From assembly GCF_050948175.1 (NCBI RefSeq), contig NW_027490240.1, positions 558,001 through 622,000 of the forward strand: DNA of 64,000 bases, read 5' to 3'. Of this stretch, positions 1 to 11,788 are shown piece after piece. Origin of the DNA: Xylocopa sonorina. Taxonomy: Eukaryota; Arthropoda; Insecta; Hymenoptera; Apidae. The notes beneath the pieces are model-generated. The model was not told the DNA's origin, made no database searches, and worked only from the letters and a program-made list of their open reading frames with translations. The position numbers and the translations under genes were made by a program. Within the stretch, counting starts at the first letter, position 1. Each line of letters begins with the position of its first letter.

Positions 1-299
1 CTAATGCTTCTTAAAACGCGATATCGCATCTCACTGCTATGTTTCATGATAAGATATAATATTCACTGCGAAGTGTCATGTATACCTCGTATTCACTTCA
101 AAAGAATGTAAATGCGACACTTCCATGCTAGGAAATAGCGTTTGCAGATGTCTACGTATCGCAGCAATAGAGTTCCAATGGTTCCTAAAACGCGATATCG
201 CATATCTCTTCTATGTTTCACGATAAGGTATAATATTCATTGCGAAGTGTCATGTATACCTCGTATTCACTTCAAATGAATGTAAATGCGACACTTCCA

Positions 300-856
300 T
301 GCTAGGAAATAGCGTTTGCAGATGTCTACGTATCGTAGCAATAGAGCTCTAATGCTTCTCAAAACGCGATATAGCACCTCATTCCTATGTTTCATGATAA
401 GATATAATATTCATGGCGAAGTGTCATCTATACCTCGTATTCACTACAAAAGAACGTAAATAAGACACTTCCATGCTAGGAAATAGCGTGTGCAGATGTC
501 TACGTACCGTAGCAATAGAGTTCTAATGCTTCTTAGAACGCGATATCGCATCTCACTTCTGTGTTTCATGATAAGATATAATATTCATTGCGAAGTGTCA
601 GGTATACCTCATATTCACTTCAAAAGAATGTAAATGCGACGCTTCCATGCTAGGAAATAGCGTTTTGCAGATGTCTACGTATCGTAGCAATAGAGTTCTA
701 ATGCTTCTTAAAACGCGATATCGCATCTCACATCTATGTTTCATGATAAGATATAATATTCATTGCGAAGTGTCATGTATACCTCGTATTCACTTCAAAA
801 GAACGTAAATAAGACACTTCCATGCTAGAAAATAGCGTTTGCAGATGTCTACGTAT
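300..856. repeat. 8-mer-spaced duplication, copy 1
   Basis: About 3.2 monomers that recur at 1,693-2,249, offset 1,393 bp (8 monomers plus 1 bp). Shared rare features are GAGCTCTAATG, TTCATGGCGAAG, GAACGTAAATAAGACAC, AGCGTGTGCAG and the extra T in AGCGTTTTGCAG. The copies part where TATCGTAGC becomes TATCACAGC. A third copy of the same haplotype lies at the right end of the window. Confidence 0.85.
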
Positions 857-904
857 CGTAGCAATAGAGTTCTAATGCTTCTTAAAACGCGATATCGCAT
901 CTCA

Positions 905-1500
905 CTGCTATGTTTCATGAGAAGATATAATATTCATTATGGAGTGTTATGTATACCTCGTACTCACTTCAAAAGAATGTAAATGCGACCCTTCCATCCT
1001 AGGAAATAGCGTTTGCAGATGTCTACGTATCGTAGCAATAGAGTTCTAGTGCTTCTTAGAACGCGATATCGCATCTCACTTCCATGTTTCATGATAAGAT
1101 ATAATATTCATTGCGAAGTGTCATGTATATCTCGTATTCACATCAAAAGAATGTAAATGCGACACTTCCATGCTAGGAAATAGCGTTTGCAGATGTCTAC
1201 GTATCGCAGCAATAGAGTTCCAATGCTTCCTAAAACGCGGTATCGCATCTCTCTTCTATGTTTCATGAGAAGGTATAATATTCATTGCGAAGCGTCATGT
1301 ATACCTCGTATTCACTTCACAAGAATGTAAATGCGACACTTCCTTGCTAGGAAATATTGTTTGCAGATGTCTACGTATCATAGCAATAGAGTACTAATGC
1401 TTCTTAAAACGAGATGTCGTATTTCATTTCTATGTTTCGTAATAAGATATAATATTCATTGTGTAATGTTATGTATACCTCGTATTCACTTCAGAGGAAT
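905..1500. repeat. Segment duplicated at 5,591-6,186, copy 1
   Basis: A run of about 3.4 monomers (D, A, A', start of B) matches 5,591-6,186 at offset 4,686 bp. Shared rare variants are CCATCCTAGG, GTTCTAGTGCTTC, TTTCATGAGAAGGTATAA and GCGAAGCGTC. The offset is 27 monomers minus 12 bp, reflecting short deletions in between. Confidence 0.85.
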
Positions 1501-1692
1501 GTAAGTGCGAAATTTCCTTGCTAGAAAATAGAGTTTGCAGATGTCTACGTATACAGGCAGTAGAGTGCTAATGCTTCTCAAAACTCGATATAGCACCTCA
1601 TTCCTATGTTTCATGATAAGATATAATATTCATTGCGAAGTGTCATGTATATCTCGTATTCACATCAAAAGAATGTAAATGCGACACTTCCA

Positions 1693-2604
1693 TGCTAGGA
1701 AATAGCGTTTGCAGATGTCTACGTATCGTAGCAATAGAGCTCTAATGCTTCTCAAAACGCGATATAGCACCTCATTCCTATGTTTCATGATAAGATATAA
1801 TATTCATGGCGAAGTGTCATGTATACCTCGTATTCACTTCAAAAGAACGTAAATAAGACACTTCCATGCTAGGAAATAGCGTGTGCAGATGTCTACGTAT
1901 CGTAGCAATAGAGTTCTAATGCTTCTTAGAACGCGATATCGCATCTCACTTCTATGTTTCATGATAAGATATAATATTCATTGCGAAGTGTCATGTATAC
2001 CTCATATTCACTTCAAAAGAATGTAAATGCGACACTTCCATGCTAGGAAATAGCGTTTTGCAGATGTCTACGTATCGTAGCAATAGAGTTCTAATGCTTC
2101 TTATAACGCGATATCGCATCTCACATCTATGTTTCATGATAAGATATAATATTCATTGCGAAGTGTCATGTATACCTCGTATTCACTTCAAAAGAACGTA
2201 AATAAGACACTTCCATGCTAGGAAATAGCGTTTGCAGATGTCTACGTATCACAGCCATAGAGTACTAATGCTTCTTAAAACGAGATGTCGTATTTCATTT
2301 CTATGTTCCGTAATAAGATATAATATTCATTGTGCAATGTTATGTATACCTTGTATTCACTTCAGTGGAATGTAAGTGCGAAATTTCCTTGCTAGGAAAT
2401 AGCGATTGCAGATGTCTACGTATCGTAGCAATAGAGTTCTAATGCTTCTTAAAACGCGATATCGCATATCACTGCTATGTTTCATGAGAAGATATAATAT
2501 TCATTGCGAAGTGTCATGTATATCTCGTATTCACATCAAAAACATGTAAATGCGACACTTCCATGCTAGAAAATAGCGTTTGCAGATGTCTACGTATCGC
2601 AGCA
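1693..2604. repeat. Block recurring at the right end of the window
   Basis: The left part is copy 2 of the 1,393-bp-offset duplication. The block as a whole recurs at about 63,076-63,987 at a constant offset of 61,383 bp. Diagnostic shared variants are GTGTGCAG (1,881 and 63,264), ACCTTGTATTC (about 2,348 and 63,731) and CAAAAACATGTAAATG (2,537 and 63,920). It links the two ends of the window as copies of one longer ancestral block. Confidence 0.88.
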
Positions 2605-3669
2605 ATAGAGTTCCAATGCTTCCTAAAACGCGATATCGCATCTCTCTTCTATGTTTCATGATAAGGTATAATATTCATTGCGAAGTGCCATGTATACCTC
2701 GTATTCACTTCAGAAGAATGTAAATGCGACACTTCCTTGCTAGGAAATATTGTTTGCAGATGTCTACGTATCACAGCAATAGAGTACTAATGCTTCTTAA
2801 AACGAGATGTCGTATTTCACTTCTATGTTTCGTAATAAGATATAATATTCATTGTGTAATGTTATGTATACCTCGTATACACTTCAGTGGCATGTAAGTG
2901 CGAAACTTCCTTGCTAGGAAATAGAGATTGCAGATGTCTACGTATAATAGCAATAGAGTTCTAATGCTTCTCAAAACGCGATACAGCACCTCATTCCTAT
3001 GTTTCATGATAAGCTATAATATTCATTGCGAAGTGTCATGTATATCTCGTATTCACTTCAAAAGAATGTAAATGCGACACTTCCATGCTAGGAAATAGCG
3101 GTTGCGGATGTCTACGTATCGCAGCAATAGAGTTCTAATGCTTCCTAAAACGCGATATCGCATCTCTCTTCTATGTTTCATGATAAGGTATAATATTCAT
3201 TGAAAGTGTCATGTATACTTCGTATTCACTTCAAGTGAATGTAAATGCGACACTTCCATGCTAGGAAATAGCTTCTGCAGATGTCTACGTATCGTAGCAA
3301 TAGAGTTCTAATGCTTCTTAAAACGCGATATCGCATCTCACTGCTATGTTTCATGATAAGATATAATATTCATTATGGAGTGTTATGTATACCTCGTACT
3401 CACTTCAAAAGAATGTAAATGCGACCCTTCCATGCTAGGAAATAGCCTTTGCAGATGTCTACGTATCGTAGCTATAGAGTTCTAATGCTTCTCAAAACGC
3501 GATATAGCTACTCTTTCCTATGTTTCATGATAAGATATAATATTCATTGCGAAGTGTCATGTATATCTCGTATTCACTTCAAAGGAATGTAAATGCGACA
3601 CTTCCATGCTAGGAAATAGCGTTTGCAGATGTCTACGTATCGCAGCAATAGAGTCCTAATGCTTCCTAA

Positions 3670-4440
3670 AACGCGATATCGCATCTCACTGCTATGTTTC
3701 ATGATAAGATATAATATTCATTATGGAGTGTTATGTATACCTCGTACTCACTTCAAATGAATGTAAATGTGACACTTCAATGCTAGGAAATAGCGTTTGA
3801 AGATGTCTACGTATCGTAGCAATAGAGTTCTAATGCTTCTTAAAACGCGATATCGCATCTCACTGCTATGTTTCATGATAAGATATAATATTCATTATGG
3901 AGTGTTATGTATACCTCGTACTCACTTCAAAAGAATGTAAATGCGACCCTTCCATGCTAGGAAATAGACTTTGCAGATGTGTACGTATCGCAACAATAGA
4001 GTTTTAATGCTTCCTAAAACGCGATATCGCACCTCTCTTCTATGTTTCATGATAAGGTATAATATTCATTGCGAAGTGCCATGTATACCTCGTATTCACT
4101 TCAAAAGAATGTAAATGCGACACTTCCTTGCTAGGAAATATTGTTTGCAGATGTCTACGTATCACAGCAATGGAGTACTAATGCTTCTTAAAACGAGATG
4201 TCGTATTTCACTTCTATGTTTCGTAATAAGATATAATATTCATTGTGTAATGTTATGTATACCTCGTCTACACTTCAGTGGCATGTAAGTGCGAAATTTC
4301 CTTTGCTAGGAAATAGAGTTTGCAGATGTCTACGTATAATAGAAATAGAGTTCTAATGCTTCTCAAAACGCGATATAGCACCTCATTCCTATGTTTCATG
4401 ATAAGATATAATATTCCTTGCGAAGTGTCAGGTATACCTC
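3670..4440. repeat. Segment duplicated at 7,311-8,080, copy 1
   Basis: Four to five monomers (D with GACACTTCAATGC, D, A', B, C) match 7,311-8,080 at offset 3,640-3,641 bp, 21 monomers minus about 13 bp. Shared variants include TTTTAATGCTTCC, CAATGGAGTACTAATG and CACTTCAGTGGCAT. One extra T at CCTTTGCTAGG near 4,302 accounts for the 1-bp change of offset. Confidence 0.83.
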
Positions 4441-5590
4441 GTATTCACTTCAAAAGAATGTAAATGCGACACTTCCATGCTAGGAAATAGCGTTTGCAGA
4501 TGTCTACGTATCGCAGCAATAGAGATCCAATGCTTCCAAAGACGCGATATCGCATCACTCTTCTATGATTCATGATAAGGTATAATATTCATAGCGAAGT
4601 GTCATGTATACCTCGTATTCACTTCAAATGAATGTAAATGCGACACTTCCATGCTGGGAAATAGCGTTTGCAGATGTCTACGTATCGTAGCAATAGAGTT
4701 CTAATGCTTCTTAAAACGCGATATCGCATCTCACTGCTATGTTTCATGATAAGTTATAATATTCATTATGGAGTGATATGTATACCTCGTACTCACTTCA
4801 AAAGAAAGTAAATGCGACCCTTCCATGCTAGGGAATAGCCTTTGCAGATGTCTACGTATCGTAGCAATAGAGTTCTAATGCTTCTTAAAACGCGATATCG
4901 CATCTCTCTTCTATGTTTCATGAGAAGATATAATATTCAATGCGAAGTGTCATGTATACCACGTATTCACTTCAAAAGAACGTAAATAAGACACTTCCAT
5001 GCTAGGAAATAGCGTTTGCAGATGTTTACGTATCGTAGCAATAGAGCTCTAATGCTTCTCAAAACGCGATAGCACCTCATTCCGACGTTTCATGATAAGA
5101 TATAATATTCATTGCGAAGTGTCATGTATACCTCGTATTCACTTCAAAAGAATGTAAATGCGACACTTCCATGCTAGGAAATAGGGTTTGCAGATGTCTA
5201 CGTAGCAATAGAGTTCTAATGCTTCTCAAAACGCGATATAGCACCTCATTCCTATGTTTCATGATGAGATATAATATTCATTGCGAAGTGTCACGTATAG
5301 CTCGTATTCACTTCAAAAGAATGTAAATGCGATACTTCCATGCTAGGAAATAGCGTTTGCAGATGTCTACGTATCGTAGAGTTCTAGTGCTTCTTAGAAC
5401 GCGATATCGCATCTCACTTCTATGTTTCATGATAAGATATAATATTCATTGCGAAGTGTCATGTATACCTCGTATTCACTTCAAAAGAATGTAAATGCGA
5501 CACTTTCATGCTAGGAAGTGGCGTTTGCAGATGTCTACGTATCGTAGCAATAGGGTTCTAATGCTTCTTAAAATGCGATATCGCATCACA

Positions 5591-6186
5591 CATCTATGTT
5601 TCATGAGAAGATATAATATTCATTATGGAGTGTTATGTATACCTCGTACTCACTTCAAAAGAATGTAAATGCGACCCCTCCATCCTAGGAAATAGCGTTT
5701 GCAGATGTCTACGTATCGTAGCAATAGAGTTCTAGTGCTTCTTAGAACGCGATATCACATCTCACTTCTATGTTCCATGATAAGATATAATATTCATTGC
5801 GAAGTGTCATGTATATCTCGTATTCACATCAAAAGAATGTAAACGCGACACTTCCATGCTAGGAAATAGCGTTTGCAGATGTCTACGTATCGCAGCAATA
5901 GAGTTCCAATGCTTCCTAAAACGCGATATCGCATCTCTCTTCTATGTTTCATGAGAAGGTATAATATTCATTGCGAAGCGTCATGTATACCTCGTATTCA
6001 CTTCACAAGAATGTAAATGCGACACTTCCTTGCTAGGAAATATTGTTTGCAGATGTCTACGTATCATAGCAATAGAGTACTAATGCTTCTTAAAACGAGA
6101 TGTCGTATTTCATTTCTATGTTCCGTAATAAGGTATAATATTCATTGTGTAATGTTATGTATACCTCGTATTCACTTCAGTGGAAT
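5591..6186. repeat. Segment duplicated at 905-1,500, copy 2
   Basis: Second copy of the 905-1,500 block. By eye it differs at a few sites, for example GCGACCCCTCC for GCGACCCTTCC, GATATCACATC for GATATCGCATC and AAACGCGAC for AAATGCGAC. Confidence 0.85.
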
Positions 6187-7310
6187 GTAAGTGCCACATG
6201 TCCATGCTAGGATATAGAGTTTGCAGATGTCTACGCATATTAGCAATAGAGTTCTAATGCTTCTCAAAACGCGATATAGCACCTCATTCCTATGTTTCAT
6301 GATAAGATATAATATTCATTGCGAAGTGTCATGTATATCTCGTATTCACTTCAAAAGAATGTAAATGCGACACTTCTATGCGAGGAAATAGCGTTTGCAG
6401 ATGTCTACGTATCGCAGCAATAGAGTTGAATGCTTCCTAAAACGCGATATCGCACCTCTCTTCTATGTTTTATGATAAGGTATAGTATTCATTGCGAAGT
6501 GTCATGTATACCTCGTATTCACTTCAAAAGAATGTAAATGCGACACTTCCATGCTAGGAAATAGCGTTTGCAGATGTCTACGTATCGTAGCAATAGAGTT
6601 CTAATGCTTCTCAAAACGCGATATAGCACCTCATTCCTATGTTTCATGATAAGATATAATATTCATTGCGAAGTGTCATGCATATCTCGTATTCACTTCA
6701 AAAGAATGTAAATGCGACCCTTCCATGCTAGGAAATAGCCTTTGCAGATGTCTACGTATCGTAGCAATAGAGTTCTAATGCTTCTCAAAACGCGATATCG
6801 CATCTCACTGCTATGTTTCATGAGAAGATATAATATTCATTGCGAAGTGTCATGTATACCTCGTATTCACTTCAAATGAACGTAAATAAGACACTTCCAT
6901 GCTAGGAAATAGCGTTTGCAGATGTCTACGTATCGTAGCAATAGAGTACTAATGCTTCTTAGAACGCGATATCCCATCTCACTTCTATGTTTCATGATAA
7001 GATATAATATTCACTACGAAGTGTCATGTATACCTCGTATTCACTTCAAATGAATGTAAATGCCACACTTCCATGCTAGGAAATAGCGTTTGCAGATGTC
7101 TACGTATCACAGCAATAGTGTACTAATGCTTCTTAAAACGAGATGTCGTATTTCATTTCTATGTTCCGTAATAAGATATAATATTCATTGTGTAATGTTA
7201 TGTATACCTCGTATTCACTTCAGTGGAATGTAAGTGCGAAAATTCCTTGCTAGGAAATAGCGTTTGCAGATGTCTACGTATCGTAGCAGTAGAGTTCTAA
7301 TGCTTCTTAA

Positions 7311-8080
7311 AACGCGATATCGCATCTCACTGGTATGTTTCATGAGAAGATATAATATTCATTATGGAGTGTTATGTATACCTCGTACTCACTTCAAATG
7401 AATGTAAATGTGACACTTCAATGCTAGGAAATAGCGTTTGCAGATGTCTACGTATCGTAGCAATAGAGTTCTAATGCTTCTTAAAACGCGATATCGCATC
7501 TCACTGCTATGATTCATGATAAGATATAATATTCATTATGGAGTGTTATGTATACCTCGTACTCACTTCAAAAGAATGTAAATGCGACCCTTCCATGCTA
7601 GGAAATAGCCTTTGCAGATGTCTACGTATCGCAGCAATAGAGTTTTAATGCTTCCTAAAACGCGATATCGCACCTCTCTTCTATGTTTCATGATAAGGTA
7701 TAATATTCATTGCGATGTGCCATGTATACCTCGTATTCACTTCAAAAGAATGTAAATGCGACACTTCCTTGCTAGGAAATATTGTTTGCAGATGTCTACG
7801 TATCACAGCAATGGAGTACTAATGCTTCTTAAAACGAGATGTCGTATTTCACTTCTATGTTTCGTAATAAGATATAATATTCATTGTGTAATGTTATGTA
7901 TACCTCGTATACACTTCAGTGGCATATAAGTGCGAAATTTCCTTGCTAGGAAATAGAGTTTGCAGATGTCTACGTATAATAGCAATAGAGTTCTAGTGCT
8001 TCTAAAAACGCGATATAGCACCTCATTCCTATGTTTCATGATAAGATATAATATTCATTGCGAAGTGTCATGTATACCTC
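7311..8080. repeat. Segment duplicated at 3,670-4,440, copy 2
   Basis: Second copy of the 3,670-4,440 block, in the same variant order (D, D, A', B, C). The match fades where the flanking monomer changes to a CTCGATTTCTCTTC type. Confidence 0.83.
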
Positions 8081-9354
8081 GATTTCTCTTCACAAGAATG
8101 TAAAAGCGACACTTCCTTGCTAGGAAATAGCGTTTGCAGATGTCTACGTATCGCAGCAATAGAGTTCCAATGCTTCCTTAAACGCGATATCGCATCTCCC
8201 TTCTATGTTTCATGATAAGGTATAATATTCATTGCGAAGTGTCATGTATACCTCGTATGCACTTCAAATGAATGTAAATGCGACACTTCCATGCTAGCAA
8301 AAGGCGTTTGCAGATGTCTACGTATCGTAGCAATAGAGTTCTCATGCTTCTTAAAACGCGATGTCGCATCTCACTGCTATGTTTCATGATAAGATATAAT
8401 ATTCATTATGGAGTGATATGTATACCTCGTACTCACTTCAAAAGAATGTAAATGCGACCCTTCCATGCTAGGGAATAGCCTTTGCAGATGTCTACGTATC
8501 GTAGCAGTAGAGTTCTAATGCTTCTTAGAACGCGATATCGCATCTCACTTTTATGTTTCATGATAAGATATAATATTCATTGCGAAGTGTCGTGTATACC
8601 TCGTATTCACTTCAAAAGAATGTAAATGCGACACTTCCATGCTAGGAAATAGCGTTTGCAGATGCCTACGTATCGTAGCAATAGAGTTCTAATGCTTCTC
8701 AAAACGCGATACAGCACCTCATTCCTATGTTTCATGATAAAATATAATATTCATTGCGAAGTGTCATGTATATCTCGTATTCACTTCAAACGAATCTAAA
8801 TGCGACACTTCCATGCTAGGAAATAGCGTGTGCAGATGTCTACGTATCGTAGCAATAGGGTTCTAATGCTTCTTAAAATGCGATATCGCATCACACTTCT
8901 ATGTTTCATGATAAGATATAATATTCATTGCGAAGTGCCATGTATATCGCGATTTCACTTCACAAGAATGAAAATGCGACACTTCCTTGCTAGGAAATAT
9001 TGTTTGCAGATGTCTACGTATCACAGCAATGGAGTACTAATGCTTCTTAAAACGAGATGTCGTATTTCACTTCTATGTTTCGTAATAAGATATAATATTC
9101 ATTGTGTAATGTTATGTATACCTCGTATACACTTCAGTGGCATGTAAGTGCGAAATTTCCTTGCTAGGAAATAGAGTTTGCAGATGTCTACGTATAATAG
9201 CAATAGAGTTCTAATGCTTCTCAAAACTCGATATAGCACCTCATTCCTATGTTTCATGATAAGATATAATATTCATTGCGAAGTGTCATGTATATCTCGT
9301 ATTCACATCAAAAGAATGTAAATGCGACACTTCCATGCTAGGAAATAGCGTTTG

Positions 9355-11788
9355 CAGACGTCTACGTATCGCAGCAATAGAGTTCCAATGCTTCCTAAAA
9401 CGCGATATCGCATCTCTCTTCTATGTTTCATGATAAGGTATAATATTCATTGCGAAGCGTCATGTATACCTCGAATTCACTTCAAATGTATGTAAATGCG
9501 ACACTTCCATGCTAGGAAATATTGTTTGCAGATGTCTACGTATCACAGCAGTGGAGTACTAATGCTTCTTAAAACGAGATTTCGTATTTCACTTCTATGT
9601 TTCGTAATAAGATATAATATTCATTGTGTAATGTTATGTATACCTCGTATACACTTCAGTGGCATGTAAGTGCGAAATTTCCTTGCTAGGAAATAGAGTT
9701 TGCAGATGTCTACGTATAATAGCAATAGATTTCTAATGCTTCTCAGAACGCGATATAGCACCTCATTCCTGTGTTTCATGATAAGGTATAATATTCATTG
9801 CGAAGTGCCATGTATACCTCGTATTCACTTCAAAAGAATGTAAATGCGACACTTCCTTGCTAGGAAATATTGTTTGCAGATGTCTACGTATCACAGCAAT
9901 GGAGTACTAATGCTTCTTAAAACGAGATGTCGTATTTCACTTCTATGTTTCGTAATAAGATATAATATTCATTGTGTAATGTTATGTATACCTCGTATAC
10001 ACTTCAGTGGCATGTAAGTGCGAAATTTCCTTGCTAGGAAATAGAGTTTGCAGATGTCTACGTATAATAGCAATAGAGTTCTAATGCTTCTCAAAACGCG
10101 ATATAGCACCTCACTCCTATGTTTCATGATAAGCTATAATATTCATTGCGAAGTGTCATGTATATCTCGTATTCACTTCAAAAGAATGTAAATGCGACAC
10201 TTCCATGCTAGGAAATAGCGTTTGCGGATGTCTACGTATCGCAGCAATAGAGTTCTAATGCTTCCTAAAACGCGATATCGCATCTCACTGCTATGTTTCA
10301 TATAAGATATAATATTCATTACGAAGTGTCATGCATATCTCGTATTCACTTCAAAAGAATGTAAATGCGACACTTCCATGCTAGGAAATAGCGTTTGCAG
10401 ATGTCTACGTATCGCAGCAATAGAGTTTTAATGCTTCCTAAAACGCGATATCGCACCTCTCTTCTATGTTTCATGATAAGGTATAATATTCATTGCGAAG
10501 TGCCATGTATACCTCGTATTCACTTCAAAAGAATGTAAATGCGACACTTCCTTGCTAGGAAATATTGTTTGCAGATGTCTACGTATCACAGCAATGGAGT
10601 ACTAATGCTTCTTAAAACGAGATGTCGTATTTCACTTCTATGTTTCGTAATAAGATATAATATTCATTGTGTAATGTTATGTATACCTCGTATACACTTC
10701 AGTGGCATGTAAGTGCGAAATTTCCTTGCTAGGAAATAGAGTTTGCAGATGTCTACGTATAATAGCAATAGAGTTCTAATGCTTCTCAAAACGCGATATA
10801 GCACCTCACTCCTATGTTTCATGATAAGCTATAATATTCATTGCGAAGTGTCATGTATATCTCGTATTCACTTCAAAAGAATGTAAATGCGACACTTCCA
10901 TGCTAGGAAATAGCGTTTGCGGATGTCTACGTATCGCAGCAATAGAGTTCTAATGCTTCCTAAAACGCGATATCGCATCTCTCTTCTATGTTTCATGATA
11001 AGGTATAACATTCATTGCGAAGTGTCATGTATACCTCGTATTCACTTCAAATGAATGTAAGTGCGACACTTCCATGCTAGGAAATAGCTTTTGCAGATGT
11101 CTACGTATCGTAGCAATAGAGTTCTAATGCTTCTTAAAACGCGATATCGCATCTCACTGCTATGTTTCATGAGAAGATATAATATTCATTATGGAGTGTT
11201 ATGTATACCTCGTACTCACTTCAAAAGAATGTAAATGCGACCCTTCCATCCTAGGAAATAGCGTTTGCAGATGTCTACGTATCGTAGCAATAGAGTCCTA
11301 ATGCTTCTTAGAACGCGATATCGCATCTCACTGCTATGTTTCATATAAGATATAATATTCATTACGAAGTGTCGTGCATATCTCGTATTCACTTCAAAAG
11401 AATGTAAATGCGACACTTCCATGCTAGGAAATAGCGTTTGCAGATGTCTACGTATCGCAGCAATAGAGTTTTAATGCTTCCTAAAACGCGATATCGCACC
11501 TCTCTTCTATGTTTCATGATAAGGTATAATATTCATTGCGAAGTGCCATGTATACCTCGTATTCACTTCAAAAGAATGTAAATGCGACACTTCCTTGCTA
11601 GGAAATATTGTTTGCAGATGTCTACGTATCACAGCAATGGAGTACTAATGCTTCTTAAAACGAGATGTCGTATTTCACTTCTATGTTTCGTAATAAGATA
11701 TAATATTCATTGTGTAATGTTATGTATACCTCGTATACACTTCAGTGGCATGTAAGTGCGAAATTTCCTTGCTAGGAAATAGCGTTTG
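9355..11788. repeat. 2,434-bp 14-mer higher-order repeat, copy 1
   Basis: A 14-monomer unit that begins at the rare CAGACGTCTACG word and repeats at once at offset 2,434 bp (14 x 174 minus 2). Markers keep that offset throughout: CAGACG at 9,355 and 11,789, AAGCTATAAT at 10,131 and 12,565, and again at 10,826 and 13,260. Six substitutions and no indels were found by eye between the copies (9,806/12,240; 9,853/12,287; 9,892/12,326; 11,297/13,731; 11,374/13,808; 11,755/14,189). The unit holds an internal 4-monomer duplication (B, C and A monomers at about 9,867 and 10,562, offset 695 bp). This is one of the youngest expansions in the window. Confidence 0.93.

Larger units (their letters stand above)
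1..9354. repeat. Mixed-variant satellite segment, irregular higher-order order
   Basis: This stretch of about 54 monomers has no gene. Variants A, A', B, C and D are interleaved without one fixed period. B monomers (AACGAGATGTCGTATTTCA) occur near 1,411, 2,281, 2,801, 4,195, 6,096, 7,140, 7,834 and 9,053, spaced by different whole numbers of monomers. Partial duplications inside it are listed separately. Small slippage deletions are visible near 5,203 (5 bp, removing one arm of the CTACG dyad) and near 5,379 (6 bp between two TAG copies). Confidence 0.9.

Noticed and set aside
49..66. Bacterial -10-like TATAAT, or TATA box, in every monomer
   Set aside because: ATATAATATT is simply part of an AT-rich satellite; no -35 partner, gene or transcript start goes with it.
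1435..1455. CENP-B box
   Set aside because: B monomers contain TTCGTAATAAG, which fits the TTCGNNNNA part, but the required CGGG is replaced by ATAT. No full match was seen on either strand.
8868..8884. Pol III box B or tRNA-derived element (GGTTCTAATGC)
   Set aside because: It fails GWTCRANNC at two positions, no box A lies upstream, and there is no cloverleaf.
8830..9147. Open frame of 105 codons (a second one is at 24,312-24,629, a third at 46,025-46,342)
   Set aside because: It is a read-through of two satellite monomers in which the usual TAG and TAA are mutated. The start is a GTG or TTG in the GTGCAG or TTGCAG word, there is no ribosome-binding or gene context, and the same peptide repeats within itself.
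11216..11422. Minus-strand open frame of 68 codons
   Set aside because: It lies wholly inside satellite monomers and has no protein-like features beyond repeat translation.
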